NCBI GenBank assembly: GCA_029975215.1
Contig: JARKPO010000061.1
Coordinates: 99,999 to 163,998 of the forward strand
Source: Levilinea sp.
GTDB lineage: Bacteria > Chloroflexota > Anaerolineae > Anaerolineales > Anaerolineaceae
Reading direction: 5' to 3'
Length of the DNA stretch: 64,000 nucleotides
Below, in pieces: positions 1 to 8,529 of this stretch; positions within the stretch are counted from its first letter, which is position 1; each line of letters starts with the position of its first letter. The notes beneath the pieces were generated by a model. That model saw only the letters and a list, made by a program, of their open reading frames with translations, ran no database searches and was not told the DNA's origin. Both the position numbers and the translations under genes were made by a program.

Positions 1-1
1 C

Positions 2-559
2 ATCACCTGGTTCACCTCGGTGTGGGATGAACGCTCGGTGGATTTTATGGAAGCTTTTGAGCCGGTATGCTACAAAATCCCTTCGGCCATGCTGACCGAC
101 CATTCCCTGCTGCGACATCTGCGCGCCACAGGGCGGCCGCTGATCCTTTCTACGGGCATGTCCACGATGGAAGAGATCCGTGAGGCGGTGGAGGTGTTGG
201 GCACGGACAAACTGGTGATCACACACGCCACCAGCACCTATCCCTGCGACCCGAGCGAACTGAACCTGCTCATGATCCGCACGCTGAAGAAGGAATTCCC
301 GGTTCCAGTGGGCTATTCGGGGCATGAAGTGGGTCTGATCCCCTCGGTGGTGGCCGCCTCATTGGGTGCCTGCATGGTAGAACGGCACATTACCCTGGAT
401 CGGGCCATGTGGGGCAGCGATCAGGCGGCCTCGGTGGAGCCAGGTGGGTTTGAACGCATGGTGAAGTATATCCGTGTGGCCGAACAGAGCCTGGGCGACG
501 GCGTGAAGCGCGTGTACGAGAGCGAAATGAGCTCGCGCAAGAAGCTGCGCCGCAACTAA
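2..559 (+). CDS. NeuB-family nonulosonic acid synthase, C-terminal part (start outside window)
   Basis: C-terminal ~185 residues of a sialic/legionaminic/pseudaminic acid synthase, the TIM-barrel enzyme that condenses phosphoenolpyruvate with an N-acylated hexose. The open frame runs in from the left edge, so the start is missing. Visible family signatures are the VWDERSVDF segment, YKIPS, the STGMST strand, THATSTYPC, GYSGHE and ERHITLDRAMWGSD. The protein stops at SSRKKLRRN, where SAF-containing NeuB/SpsE enzymes would continue into the C-terminal SAF (antifreeze-like) domain, so this copy appears to lack SAF. A NeuA-like cytidylyltransferase lies 2.6 kb downstream on the same strand, supporting CMP-nonulosonate production. 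The exact sugar cannot be told. Confidence 0.88.
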   Translation: MTWFTSVWDERSVDFMEAFEPVCYKIPSAMLTDHSLLRHLRATGRPLILSTGMSTMEEIREAVEVLGTDKLVITHATSTYPCDPSELNLLMIRTLKKEFPVPVGYSGHEVGLIPSVVAASLGACMVERHITLDRAMWGSDQAASVEPGGFERMVKYIRVAEQSLGDGVKRVYESEMSSRKKLRRN

Positions 560-572
560 GGCAGGAGGCGTT

Positions 573-2177
573 TTGAATTTCCGACAGGTGCTGAACGGCG
601 CACGCCGCCGGTGGGTGCATTGGAAGAATAACCGCAGGATGGTAGGTTTAGCTCGCCAGGTGGCGGGGCTGGCCCCGCGGCGCAATGAACGCCCGGTGGT
701 GTTTTTCAATGCATCCACCCGGCTGGAAGGGATGAGCCTGAACGCTTCCTTCTCGTTGGTGGCCAGCTGGGCGCTGCGCATGCAGGGTACGCCGGTGGTG
801 CATTTTGTCTGTGCACAGGGACTGCGCCCTTGTGTTTTGGGCACGCAGCGCGATGATCCGCTGGCCAAACCTCCCTGCCGCGCCTGCCAGGCGCAGTCTC
901 GGGCGGTGTACCACGGGGCCAAGAAACGCCCCTTTGTGTACCGTGAAGATGCGGCCTTGCGGCAGGCGTTGGAAGGGCGCAGTGTGGCGGATTTGATGGC
1001 GCTGGAATACGGCGGCGTGCCTTTGGGGAGGCTGGTGACCCCGGCCTTGCGCTGGATTTTGCGGCGGCACACCCTGGAAGAGAACGCCGCCACGCGCACG
1101 CTGCTGTGCCAATACTTGCTTTCGGCCTACAGTCTGGCGCAGCAGTTTGGCAAATTATTGGATGATGTGAATCCCCAGGCGGTGGTGGTGTTTAACGGCC
1201 AGTTTTACCCCGAAGCCACCGCTCGCTGGGTGGCCCAGCAGCGCGGTTTGCGGGTGATTACCCATGAAGTGGGACTGCTGCCGACCACGGCCTATTTTAC
1301 CCCCGGCGAGGCCACCGCTTACCCGATTGACATCCCCGAGACCTTTGACTTAAACGAAGCGCAGAACCGCCAACTGGATGAATACCTGGAAAAGCGTTTT
1401 CAGGGCAATTTCAGCATGGCGGGGGTGCAGTTTTGGCCGGAGATGCAGCCTTTGGGCGAGGACTTTTGGCAGCGAGCCAGCAAGTTTCGTCAGATTGTGC
1501 CGATTTTCACCAATGTAGTCTTTGACACCAGTCAGGGCCACGCCAACGTGCTTTTTCCGCACATGTTTGCCTGGCTGGATCAGACGCTGGAAGTGATTCG
1601 CGCCCATCCGGAGACGCTGTTTGTGATCCGCGCACACCCAGATGAGCTGCGCCCCGGTAAGGAAAGCCGTGAGAGCGTGGCCATGTGGGCTGAGGAACGC
1701 AACGTGCGCGCCCTGCCCAATGTGCTGTTTGTGGATGCCACCGAGTACTTCAGCTCCTATGAGCTGATCCAGCGCAGTAAATTTGTGATGATCTACAATT
1801 CGACCATTGGGTTGGAAGCCTCGCTGATGGGGGCGGCGGTGCTGTGTGCGGGCAAGGCGCGCTTCACCCAGCTGCAAACGGTGTTTCTGCCGCCCAACGC
1901 TGAAGCCTACCGGCAGATGGCGGAGGAATTTCTGGCGAGCGAAAAGATTACTCCGCCCGCCGAGCATCAACGCAACGCCCGCCGCTTTTTGTATTACCAA
2001 CTTTTTCGCACCTCGCTGCCCTTTGAGCGCTGGTTGCAGGAGGATGGGGTGTGGCGTGGGTACACAGCTTTTAAACCCAAGGTGACCTGGCAGGATTTGC
2101 TCGTGCAGTATTCTCCGGTGCTGCGCACGGTGGTGGACGGCATTCTGAAAGGCGAACCTTTCTTGAAGAAAGAATGA
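573..2177 (+). CDS. KpsC/LpsZ-like capsule polysaccharide biosynthesis protein
   Basis: 534 residues, TTG start chosen because AGGAGG lies 5 bases upstream and 13 bases after neuB. The C-terminal half has features of the Capsule_synth (PF05159-like) family: FVIRAHPDE near residue 355 and the nucleotide-sugar-site pattern YNSTIGLEASLMG near 410. The N-terminal half contains a CxxC pair (PPCRACQAQ) that could bind metal but has no clear family match. Probably a cytoplasmic glycosyltransferase, or Kdo/nonulosonate-type transferase, of surface polysaccharide synthesis. The specific reaction is inferred from family resemblance only. It overlaps the next gene by 4 bases, implying translational coupling. 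Confidence 0.7.
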   Translation: MNFRQVLNGARRRWVHWKNNRRMVGLARQVAGLAPRRNERPVVFFNASTRLEGMSLNASFSLVASWALRMQGTPVVHFVCAQGLRPCVLGTQRDDPLAKPPCRACQAQSRAVYHGAKKRPFVYREDAALRQALEGRSVADLMALEYGGVPLGRLVTPALRWILRRHTLEENAATRTLLCQYLLSAYSLAQQFGKLLDDVNPQAVVVFNGQFYPEATARWVAQQRGLRVITHEVGLLPTTAYFTPGEATAYPIDIPETFDLNEAQNRQLDEYLEKRFQGNFSMAGVQFWPEMQPLGEDFWQRASKFRQIVPIFTNVVFDTSQGHANVLFPHMFAWLDQTLEVIRAHPETLFVIRAHPDELRPGKESRESVAMWAEERNVRALPNVLFVDATEYFSSYELIQRSKFVMIYNSTIGLEASLMGAAVLCAGKARFTQLQTVFLPPNAEAYRQMAEEFLASEKITPPAEHQRNARRFLYYQLFRTSLPFERWLQEDGVWRGYTAFKPKVTWQDLLVQYSPVLRTVVDGILKGEPFLKKE

Positions 2178-3154
2178 AACCGATTTGTTCGATTGTAATT
2201 CGCGCGTATAACGAAGAAAAGCACATCGGCCGTTTGCTGACGGGCATCACTCAGCAGAACGTACAGCCGGTGCAGATTATTTTGGTGGATTCTGGCTCCA
2301 CGGACGCCACGGTGGCCATTGCTTCGCGCTATCCGGTGGATTTGGTGCAGATCCGGCCGGAGGATTTCACCTTTGGGCGTTCCTTGAACCTGGGGATTCA
2401 GGCAGCGCGCGCCGATTTTGTGGTGATGGCCAGCGCGCATGTCTACCCCGTTTACCCGGATTGGCTGGAACGCCTGCTGGCGCCGTTTGCGGATGAGCAG
2501 GTGGGTTTAACCTACGGCAAGCAGCGCGGGGCAGAAACCTCCCATTTCAGCGAGCACCAGGTGTTTGCCCGCTGGTTTTCGGATGTCTCGGTGCACCACC
2601 AGGCGCACCCCTTCTGCAACAATGCCAATGCGGCCATCCGGCGCGCCCTGTGGGAGCGGCATCCGTATGATGAGACCCTGCCGGCCCTGGAGGATTTGGC
2701 CTGGGCGCGCTGGGCGCAGGAGCAAGGCTGGTGGGTTTCGTACGCCGCCGAGGCTGAGATCATCCACGTGCATCAGGAAACCTGGCGCGGGGTGTACAAC
2801 CGCTACCGGCGCGAGGGCATGGCCTTTAAACGTATTTACCCGCAGGAGCGTTTTACCCTGACGGATCTGATACGCCTGTGGGCGAGCAACGTAGCCACCG
2901 ATTGGCAGGCGGCTGCTCGCCAAAAGGTGCTGCGCACGCACTGGAGCAGCGTGCTGCGCTTTCGGTGGATGCAGTTCTGGGGAACCTACCAGGGCTACCG
3001 TCAGTCGGGGCCGTTGACCTGGAATTTACGGCAGACCTTTTATTATCCGCACAGCAGCCAGACCTCCCCTCAGACCGCGCGCCGTTCGGTGCGGCCAATC
3101 CCCTATGGGGAGACGCTGGACGCGGGGGCGGGCAAAGACGCAGGACTTTCGTAA
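2174..3154 (+). CDS. GT2 family glycosyltransferase (rhamnosyltransferase-like)
   Basis: 326-residue GT-A fold glycosyltransferase. The start overlaps the previous stop (ATGA). The N-terminus SIVIRAYNEEKHIGRLL, the sugar-nucleotide motif VDSGSTDAT (about residue 38) and the acceptor-side NNANAAIRRALWE...LEDLAWARWA segment are typical of GT2 enzymes of the rhamnosyltransferase-like branch. Catalytic acid ED lies near residue 176. There are no membrane helices, so it probably works at the inner membrane face. It sits between the capsule-type gene and the NeuA-like gene in the same rightward operon. Donor and acceptor are unknown. Confidence 0.85.
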   Translation: MKPICSIVIRAYNEEKHIGRLLTGITQQNVQPVQIILVDSGSTDATVAIASRYPVDLVQIRPEDFTFGRSLNLGIQAARADFVVMASAHVYPVYPDWLERLLAPFADEQVGLTYGKQRGAETSHFSEHQVFARWFSDVSVHHQAHPFCNNANAAIRRALWERHPYDETLPALEDLAWARWAQEQGWWVSYAAEAEIIHVHQETWRGVYNRYRREGMAFKRIYPQERFTLTDLIRLWASNVATDWQAAARQKVLRTHWSSVLRFRWMQFWGTYQGYRQSGPLTWNLRQTFYYPHSSQTSPQTARRSVRPIPYGETLDAGAGKDAGLS

Positions 3155-3171
3155 TTAATTGCGGAGGGAAC

Positions 3172-3864
3172 ATGGGATTAAAGATTGAAACCATCGCGGC
3201 TTTGGTGCCCATGCGCCACTATTCGGTGCGCGTGCCGGGGAAGAATTACCGCCCGCTGGCAGGAAAGCCCCTGTTTCACCATATTCTGGATACGCTGCTG
3301 CAAGTGCCGGAGATTCAGACGATTGTGGTGGACACGGACAGCCCAGACGTTTTGGAAGGGCTGGCCAAACATTACCCCACTGTGACCGCGCTGAACCGGC
3401 CGGAGCATTTGCGGGCGGACGATATCCCCATGAACGAAATTCTGCTGCATGATACCGCCCTGGTTCCGGCGGATTTGTATTTGCAGACGCATTCCACCAA
3501 CCCGCTGCTGCGGGCCGAAACCATCCGCGCGGCCATTCAAACCCTGGTGGAGCGATACCCGGCCTATGATTCGCTCTTTTCGGGCACGCGGCTGCAAACC
3601 CGTCTGTGGGACGGGCTGGGGCGGGCGATTAACCACAACCCCAACATCCTGCTGCGCACGCAGGACCTGCCGCCGGTGTATGAGGAAAATTCGTGCATCT
3701 ACCTGTTTACCCGCCAGACGCTGGAATTGCGCCGCAACCGCCTGGGTGAGCGGCCGTACCTGTTCGCGATGGAGCCAGACGAAGCCTGGGATATTGATGA
3801 AGAGTTGGACTTCACCATCGCCGACCTGCTGCTGAGCAAGCGCCTGCTGCAAACCGGGGTATAA
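3172..3864 (+). CDS. NeuA-type cytidylyltransferase (CMP-nonulosonate synthetase family)
   Basis: 230 residues. ATG chosen because GGAGG lies 5 bases upstream; longer frames to the left overlap the GT2 gene. The family activates sialic-acid-like sugars with CTP. Seen: ALVPMRHYSVRVPGKN (the nucleotide-binding loop, usually PARGGSKG-like, here modified), RPEHLRADD, LQTHSTNPLL and the C-terminal DEAWDIDEELDF segment that supplies acidic metal ligands. The degenerate N-terminal loop resembles a subgroup of cytidylyltransferases found in surface-glycan loci rather than classical NeuA. Its partner is probably the NeuB-family enzyme at the left edge. Confidence 0.82.
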   Translation: MGLKIETIAALVPMRHYSVRVPGKNYRPLAGKPLFHHILDTLLQVPEIQTIVVDTDSPDVLEGLAKHYPTVTALNRPEHLRADDIPMNEILLHDTALVPADLYLQTHSTNPLLRAETIRAAIQTLVERYPAYDSLFSGTRLQTRLWDGLGRAINHNPNILLRTQDLPPVYEENSCIYLFTRQTLELRRNRLGERPYLFAMEPDEAWDIDEELDFTIADLLLSKRLLQTGV

Positions 3865-3931
3865 TTTCACAGCTTGGCGCACCCTGAGGGTGCCGCTAGG
3901 CCATTCACACTTTTCCAGGCGAGGAAGCATA

Positions 3932-4900
3932 ATGCCTACCATTTTGTTGACGGCCCCCTACATGATCCCGGCGCGGGAACGTTTTCAACCGGTTTTTGAG
4001 CATTTTGGTCTTGAGGTGATCATTCCGGCAGTGGAAGAACGCATGGAAGCCGCGGAATTGCTGGCGTATGCCGGGCAATTTGACGCCACCATCTGCGGCG
4101 ACGACCGCTACACCCCCGAGGTGCTGGCGGCCTGCCTGCCGCGGCTAAAAGTGATCTCCAAATGGGGGACGGGCATCGATTCGATTGACCGCGAAGCGGC
4201 GGTTCAGATGGGGATCCAGGTGCGCAATACACCCAACGCCTTCACTCTGCCGGTGTCGGATTCGGTGCTGAGCTACATGCTGGCTTTTGCCCGGCGGCAG
4301 CCGTGGATGGACCGTGAGATGAAGGCCGGCCGGTGGGAAAAACTGATGGGGCGTTCGCTGAGCGAATGCACCCTGGGCGTGGTGGGGGTGGGCAACATCG
4401 GCAAGGCGGTTTTGCGCCGGGCGCGCGCCTTTGGCATGAAGCTGCTGGGCTGCGACATTGTGCCCATCGCCCCGGATTTCCTCTTGGAAAATGGGGTGGA
4501 GATGGTGCCGCTGGAAGAACTGCTGGCCCGGGCGGATTTCGTCAGCATCAACTGCGATTTGAACCCCACCAGCCGCCACCTGATCAATGCGCGTACCTTG
4601 CAGATGATGAAGCCCACGGCAGTGCTGATTAACACGGCGCGCGGGCCGATTGTGGAACAGAGCAGCCTGGAGGCGGCCCTGGCCGCGGGGCAAATTGCCG
4701 GCGCAGGGCTGGATGTGTTTGAATTTGAGCCGCTGCCCAAAGATTCGCCCCTGCTGCACATGGATCAGGTCCTGTTGGCCCCCCATAACAGCAATTCCAG
4801 CCCGGCCGCCTGGGAACGGGTGCATTGGAACACGCTGCGCAACTTGCTGGACGGCCTGGGAATGGACCCGGCAGATTTGGCTCGCTTTCAAAACGCATAA
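3932..4900 (+). CDS. D-isomer-specific 2-hydroxyacid dehydrogenase (SerA-like)
   Basis: 322 residues. ATG at 3932 chosen for the GAGGAAG ribosome site just upstream. NAD-binding Rossmann motif GVVGVGNIGKAVL (about residues 149-161), the N-terminal SKWGTGIDSID signature, and the catalytic R (NTARG) / E (FEFEPLP) / H (APHNS) set are all present. The family reduces 2-keto acids or oxidises phosphoglycerate-like substrates. At about 320 residues it lacks the ACT regulatory domain of full SerA. Its place within the glycan locus suggests a dedicated sugar-acid or precursor step rather than serine synthesis, but the substrate is not determined. Confidence 0.85.
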   Translation: MPTILLTAPYMIPARERFQPVFEHFGLEVIIPAVEERMEAAELLAYAGQFDATICGDDRYTPEVLAACLPRLKVISKWGTGIDSIDREAAVQMGIQVRNTPNAFTLPVSDSVLSYMLAFARRQPWMDREMKAGRWEKLMGRSLSECTLGVVGVGNIGKAVLRRARAFGMKLLGCDIVPIAPDFLLENGVEMVPLEELLARADFVSINCDLNPTSRHLINARTLQMMKPTAVLINTARGPIVEQSSLEAALAAGQIAGAGLDVFEFEPLPKDSPLLHMDQVLLAPHNSNSSPAAWERVHWNTLRNLLDGLGMDPADLARFQNA

Positions 4901-4905
4901 CCACG

Positions 4906-6924
4906 ATGCAAGCCAAACGCATTCTCGCAGAAACTTGGTTAGCCGCCGGATTCCTGGCGGCGCTTTCTGCTTTGGCCTACCTCAGCCGGGCGGGCGCGTT
5001 GGGCTTTTACACGGACGACTGGTATGTGATTTGGGGCGGAACCCAGCGCGGCCTGGGGCAGATTGTGGATTTTTATCTGGTGGACCGGCCGTTTATGGGC
5101 CTGCCCTTCGCGGCCACCTTTTCCCTCTTGGGCAATTCGCCGCTGGTCTGGCATGTGTATGCGGCCCTGCTGCGCTTTTTGGGCGGGCTGGCGGCCTTAT
5201 GGCTGCTGCGCCAGTTGTGGCCGGAGCAGCGCCTGGCTACCACGTTGGCGGCGGGCCTGTTTGTGGTGTACCCTGGGTTTTTGTCGCAGCCTAAAGCGGT
5301 GACGTATCAGCTGAATATCCTGGCTCTGGATTTGGGTCTGCTCTCTTTGGGGATGATGACGGCGGCGGTGCGCGCCCAGCGCAAATGGGTGCGAGTGGGG
5401 CTGACGCTGGCGGCGGTGGGGGCGGCTTTGCTGTGCTACGCCATGTTTGAATACATGATCGGACTGGAAGGAGTGCGCCTGTTGGTGCTGGCGGCGCTCT
5501 TCTGGGGCGGCGCGGCCCAAAAACCCCTGCAACGCGCCTTGCGCGCGCTGCGCCCGGCGCTGCCCTACCTGGGTGGCGCGCTGGTCTTCTTGATCTGGCG
5601 CGTGTTCTTCTTCACCAGTGCGCGTGCGGCCACCGATCTAGGCGGCCTGAAGGGGCAGTATCTGGCCGACCCGCTGGGGATGGGGCTGCGCCTGGTGGTG
5701 GAATCGTTTAAGGACATGTTGGAAAGCCTGTTCCTGGCCTGGGGTGTGCCGCTGTACAACCTGACCCAGCGGGCAGAGACCGGCGTGGTGCTGCAAGCCC
5801 TGGGAGTGGGACTTTTGGGCGGAGTGGCGCTCTTTGGCTATGCAGCGGCGCTGCGCCTGCGCGGACTGGATTCGCGCGACGAGGAGCCCGCCTGGACGCG
5901 GGGGGCTTTGTGGATGGGGGCGGCGGGGACGTTGGCTGCGCTGCTGCCGGTGCTGTTGGCCGGACGGGATGTGTATTTCGCGGATGCGTACGACCATTAC
6001 TCGCTGCAAGCCGGGCCGATGGTGGGTTTGTTTTTGGCGGCAGCGGCCTGCGCCTGGTTCCGGCCTAAGGGGCGCATTTTGGCTGGGGCGGTGCTGATCG
6101 CTGCGGGGCTGGCGGCCCAGAACGCCAACGCGGCGGTGTACAGCCGCGCCTGGGAATATCAGCGCCAGTTGTGGTGGCAGCTGAGCTGGCGCGCGCCCGA
6201 TTTGAAAGACGGCACGGTGATCGTTCCCGTACTCCCGGCGGGCTACCGCCTGCGCGAAGGCTACGAAGTCTGGTCGCCAGCCAATTTGATCTACAACCCC
6301 GGCGAGGCGGATTTGCGCGTGGTGGGCATGACCCTGGACGACCAGACTCTGCTGCAAGCCCTGCGGCGTGAGACCTTTGGCGAATGGTTTCGGCGGGTGG
6401 AATACACGGTGGAGACGCGCAGCAGCCTGGTGGTGAGCCTACCGCCCGGCGGGGCGTGTTTACATGTGATTGAGGGAGGGCGCGGCGAGGTCTCCAGCCG
6501 GGAGGAAGCGTTGGTACGGCTGGTGGCACCGCTTTCAGATGTGAGCCGCATCGCGGCGGAGGCTGCGGCGCATACTCCCCCGGCGGCGGTGTTTGGGCGC
6601 GAACCGGAACATGGATGGTGTTATTATTACCAACAGGCCAGCCTGGCACGCCAGCGGCAGGATTGGCAGGCTGCCGCGTCTCTGGGAGATGAGGCTTTGG
6701 AACGCGGGTTGACCCCGGCGGACCTCAGCGAATGGATGCCGTTTTATGAGGCTTACGCAGTGCTGGGCCGTCAGGAACAGGCCGACCATTTGGGCGGGCT
6801 GCTGCGCACGGACGCGGCCTTTTTGAATACTTACTGCACCGCGCAGCGCGCTCAATTGGGTGCGCAGGCGGCGGAGAGCTATCTGGTTCACAATTTGTGC
6901 GGAAACGTGGAAGCTGCCAATTAA
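4906..6924 (+). CDS. Polytopic membrane glycosyltransferase-like protein (GT-C fold) with soluble C-terminal domain
   Basis: 672 residues starting 5 bases after the dehydrogenase stop. About ten hydrophobic segments cover residues 10-415. An early FYTDDWYV motif (about residue 36) resembles the acidic motif of the first periplasmic loop in GT-C enzymes (PMT/GT39, ArnT). The last ~230 residues are hydrophilic and end in a TPR-like helical stretch (ASLARQRQDWQAAASLGDEA). A lipid-phosphate-sugar dependent transferase acting outside the membrane is the best guess. No close family is recognised, so the enzymatic role is inferred from topology. Confidence 0.6.
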   Translation: MQAKRILAETWLAAGFLAALSALAYLSRAGALGFYTDDWYVIWGGTQRGLGQIVDFYLVDRPFMGLPFAATFSLLGNSPLVWHVYAALLRFLGGLAALWLLRQLWPEQRLATTLAAGLFVVYPGFLSQPKAVTYQLNILALDLGLLSLGMMTAAVRAQRKWVRVGLTLAAVGAALLCYAMFEYMIGLEGVRLLVLAALFWGGAAQKPLQRALRALRPALPYLGGALVFLIWRVFFFTSARAATDLGGLKGQYLADPLGMGLRLVVESFKDMLESLFLAWGVPLYNLTQRAETGVVLQALGVGLLGGVALFGYAAALRLRGLDSRDEEPAWTRGALWMGAAGTLAALLPVLLAGRDVYFADAYDHYSLQAGPMVGLFLAAAACAWFRPKGRILAGAVLIAAGLAAQNANAAVYSRAWEYQRQLWWQLSWRAPDLKDGTVIVPVLPAGYRLREGYEVWSPANLIYNPGEADLRVVGMTLDDQTLLQALRRETFGEWFRRVEYTVETRSSLVVSLPPGGACLHVIEGGRGEVSSREEALVRLVAPLSDVSRIAAEAAAHTPPAAVFGREPEHGWCYYYQQASLARQRQDWQAAASLGDEALERGLTPADLSEWMPFYEAYAVLGRQEQADHLGGLLRTDAAFLNTYCTAQRAQLGAQAAESYLVHNLCGNVEAAN

Positions 6925-6943
6925 CCGAAAGGGAGCGATACGA

Positions 6944-7708
6944 ATGGAAGAACGACAACGAGTGATGCTGATCACGGGGGCGGCTGGCGGCGTGGGGCGG
7001 GCGACCGTGGCCTATTTTGCCCAGGCGGGCTGGCGTGTGGTGGGGGTGGACCGCGCGGATTTTGGCGCGGGATTTCCGGCAAACGGCTTGTTCATTCGCG
7101 CCGACATCTCGAATCCCCAGGATATTGAGACCATTTATCAGCAGGCTTCGGCCTATGCGGGGCTGCTGGATGTGGTGGTGAACAACGCCGCCATGCAGAT
7201 CACCCGGCCGCTGGTGGAAACCAGTGTGGAAGAATGGGATCAGGTGATGGCTTCCAATCTGCGTTCGGTTTTTTTGGGGGCCAAGCTGGCCTACCCGCTG
7301 CTGGTGGCAGCGGGCGGCGGGGCGATTGTGAATGTTTCTTCGGTCCACGCGGTGGCTACCTCGGCCAATATCGCCGCGTATGCGGCCAGCAAAGGCGGTC
7401 TGTTGGCGTTGACGCGCGCCATGGCGATTGAATTTGCGCCGCAGAACATCCGCGTGAACGCCATCCTCCCCGGCGCGGTGGATACCCCCATGCTGCGGGC
7501 GGGGCTGAACCGCGGGCATGTGGGCGGGGAATCGGTGAACGACCGGTTGGAAAACCTGGCGCGTAAGACGGTGAACGGCCGCATTGGGCAGCCGCAGGAG
7601 ATCGCCAGCGCCATTTATTTCCTGGCGGACGGGCGGCAGTCGTCGTTCATGACCGGGCAGGCGTTAATTGTGGATGGGGGCGCCACGGCGCGGCTGAGCA
7701 CAGAATGA
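6944..7708 (+). CDS. Short-chain dehydrogenase/reductase (SDR)
   Basis: 254-residue classical SDR with cofactor motif TGAAGGVG (residues 11-18), the NNAA motif (about residue 84), the catalytic Ser in NVSSVHA and the YAASK catalytic Tyr/Lys pair, then the usual PGAVDTPM loop. Aspartate at the end of beta-2 (GVDRAD) suggests NAD(H) preference. ATG at 6944 follows an AAAGGGAG site. It overlaps the next gene by 4 bases and belongs to the glycan operon, so it probably oxidises or reduces a sugar or sugar-derived precursor. SDR substrate cannot be read from sequence. Confidence 0.88.
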   Translation: MEERQRVMLITGAAGGVGRATVAYFAQAGWRVVGVDRADFGAGFPANGLFIRADISNPQDIETIYQQASAYAGLLDVVVNNAAMQITRPLVETSVEEWDQVMASNLRSVFLGAKLAYPLLVAAGGGAIVNVSSVHAVATSANIAAYAASKGGLLALTRAMAIEFAPQNIRVNAILPGAVDTPMLRAGLNRGHVGGESVNDRLENLARKTVNGRIGQPQEIASAIYFLADGRQSSFMTGQALIVDGGATARLSTE

Positions 7709-8523
7709 GCGCGATCAAACAATCCCTCAAGAAAATCCTGTCGCCGTCCCTCATTCGAGCGGGCGGGCAGAGCCTGGATGCGCTGCAGCGGGCCAAAGGC
7801 TGGCCGGAAGCCACCTTTCACCCCTGGCGGCGCGATACTATGCGGCGCATGGCCGCCCTGAAGGACAGCCGCAAGGGTGAACGCTGTTTCATCATCGGCA
7901 ACGGCCCCAGTCTGCGCGAGACGGATTTGAGCAAGCTGAAGGGCGAGTTCAGCATCGGCATGAACCGCATTTACCTGATGTACCCGGAACTGGGTTTTTC
8001 TACCAGCTATTACCTGTCGGTCAACGATCTGGTGGTGGAGCAGTGCGCGGCGGACATTCAGGCGCTTAAACTGCCGCGCTTTGTCTCCTGGCGGGCGCGG
8101 CGCTGGCTGCGGCCCGAAGACGACCTGTACTTCCTGTACACCACCTACACCGGTGCGGGCTTTCAAAAGAACGCAGCGCGGCGGCTGTGGGAGGGCGCGA
8201 CCGTCACCTACGTGGCCATGCAGCTGGCTTTTTACCTGGGCTTTCAGCAGGTGGTGCTGATTGGCGTGGATCACAATTTTGTGACTCAGGGCAAGCCCAA
8301 TACTACGGTGGTTTCTGAAGGGGACGACCCCAACCATTTCTCCCCCAGCTATTTTGGCAAGGGCTTCCGCTGGCAGCTGCCCGATCTGGAGACCTCCGAA
8401 CTGGCCTACGGCATGGCCAAACAAGCCTACCAGGCGGCGGGGCGGGAGATCATTGACGCCACGGTGGGCGGCAAGCTGCGCGTCTTTCCGCGGGTGGATT
8501 ACAACAGCCTGTTCCACGGTTAA
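7705..8523 (+). CDS. DUF115 / MptE-like protein of a glycan locus
   Basis: 272 residues, overlapping the SDR by ATGA. The core CFIIGNGPSLRETDLSKLK (about residue 60), IGMNRI and IGVDHNF segments match the DUF115/MptE-like fold. That fold is shared with the central domain of Maf proteins, which attach pseudaminic or legionaminic acid to flagellin. With NeuB- and NeuA-type genes in the same operon, a role in handling or transferring CMP-nonulosonate is plausible. The alternative is a pterin pyrophosphokinase-like enzyme, which the context does not support. Cytoplasmic; no signal peptide. Confidence 0.62.
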   Translation: MSAIKQSLKKILSPSLIRAGGQSLDALQRAKGWPEATFHPWRRDTMRRMAALKDSRKGERCFIIGNGPSLRETDLSKLKGEFSIGMNRIYLMYPELGFSTSYYLSVNDLVVEQCAADIQALKLPRFVSWRARRWLRPEDDLYFLYTTYTGAGFQKNAARRLWEGATVTYVAMQLAFYLGFQQVVLIGVDHNFVTQGKPNTTVVSEGDDPNHFSPSYFGKGFRWQLPDLETSELAYGMAKQAYQAAGREIIDATVGGKLRVFPRVDYNSLFHG

Positions 8524-8529
8524 ATCCAT

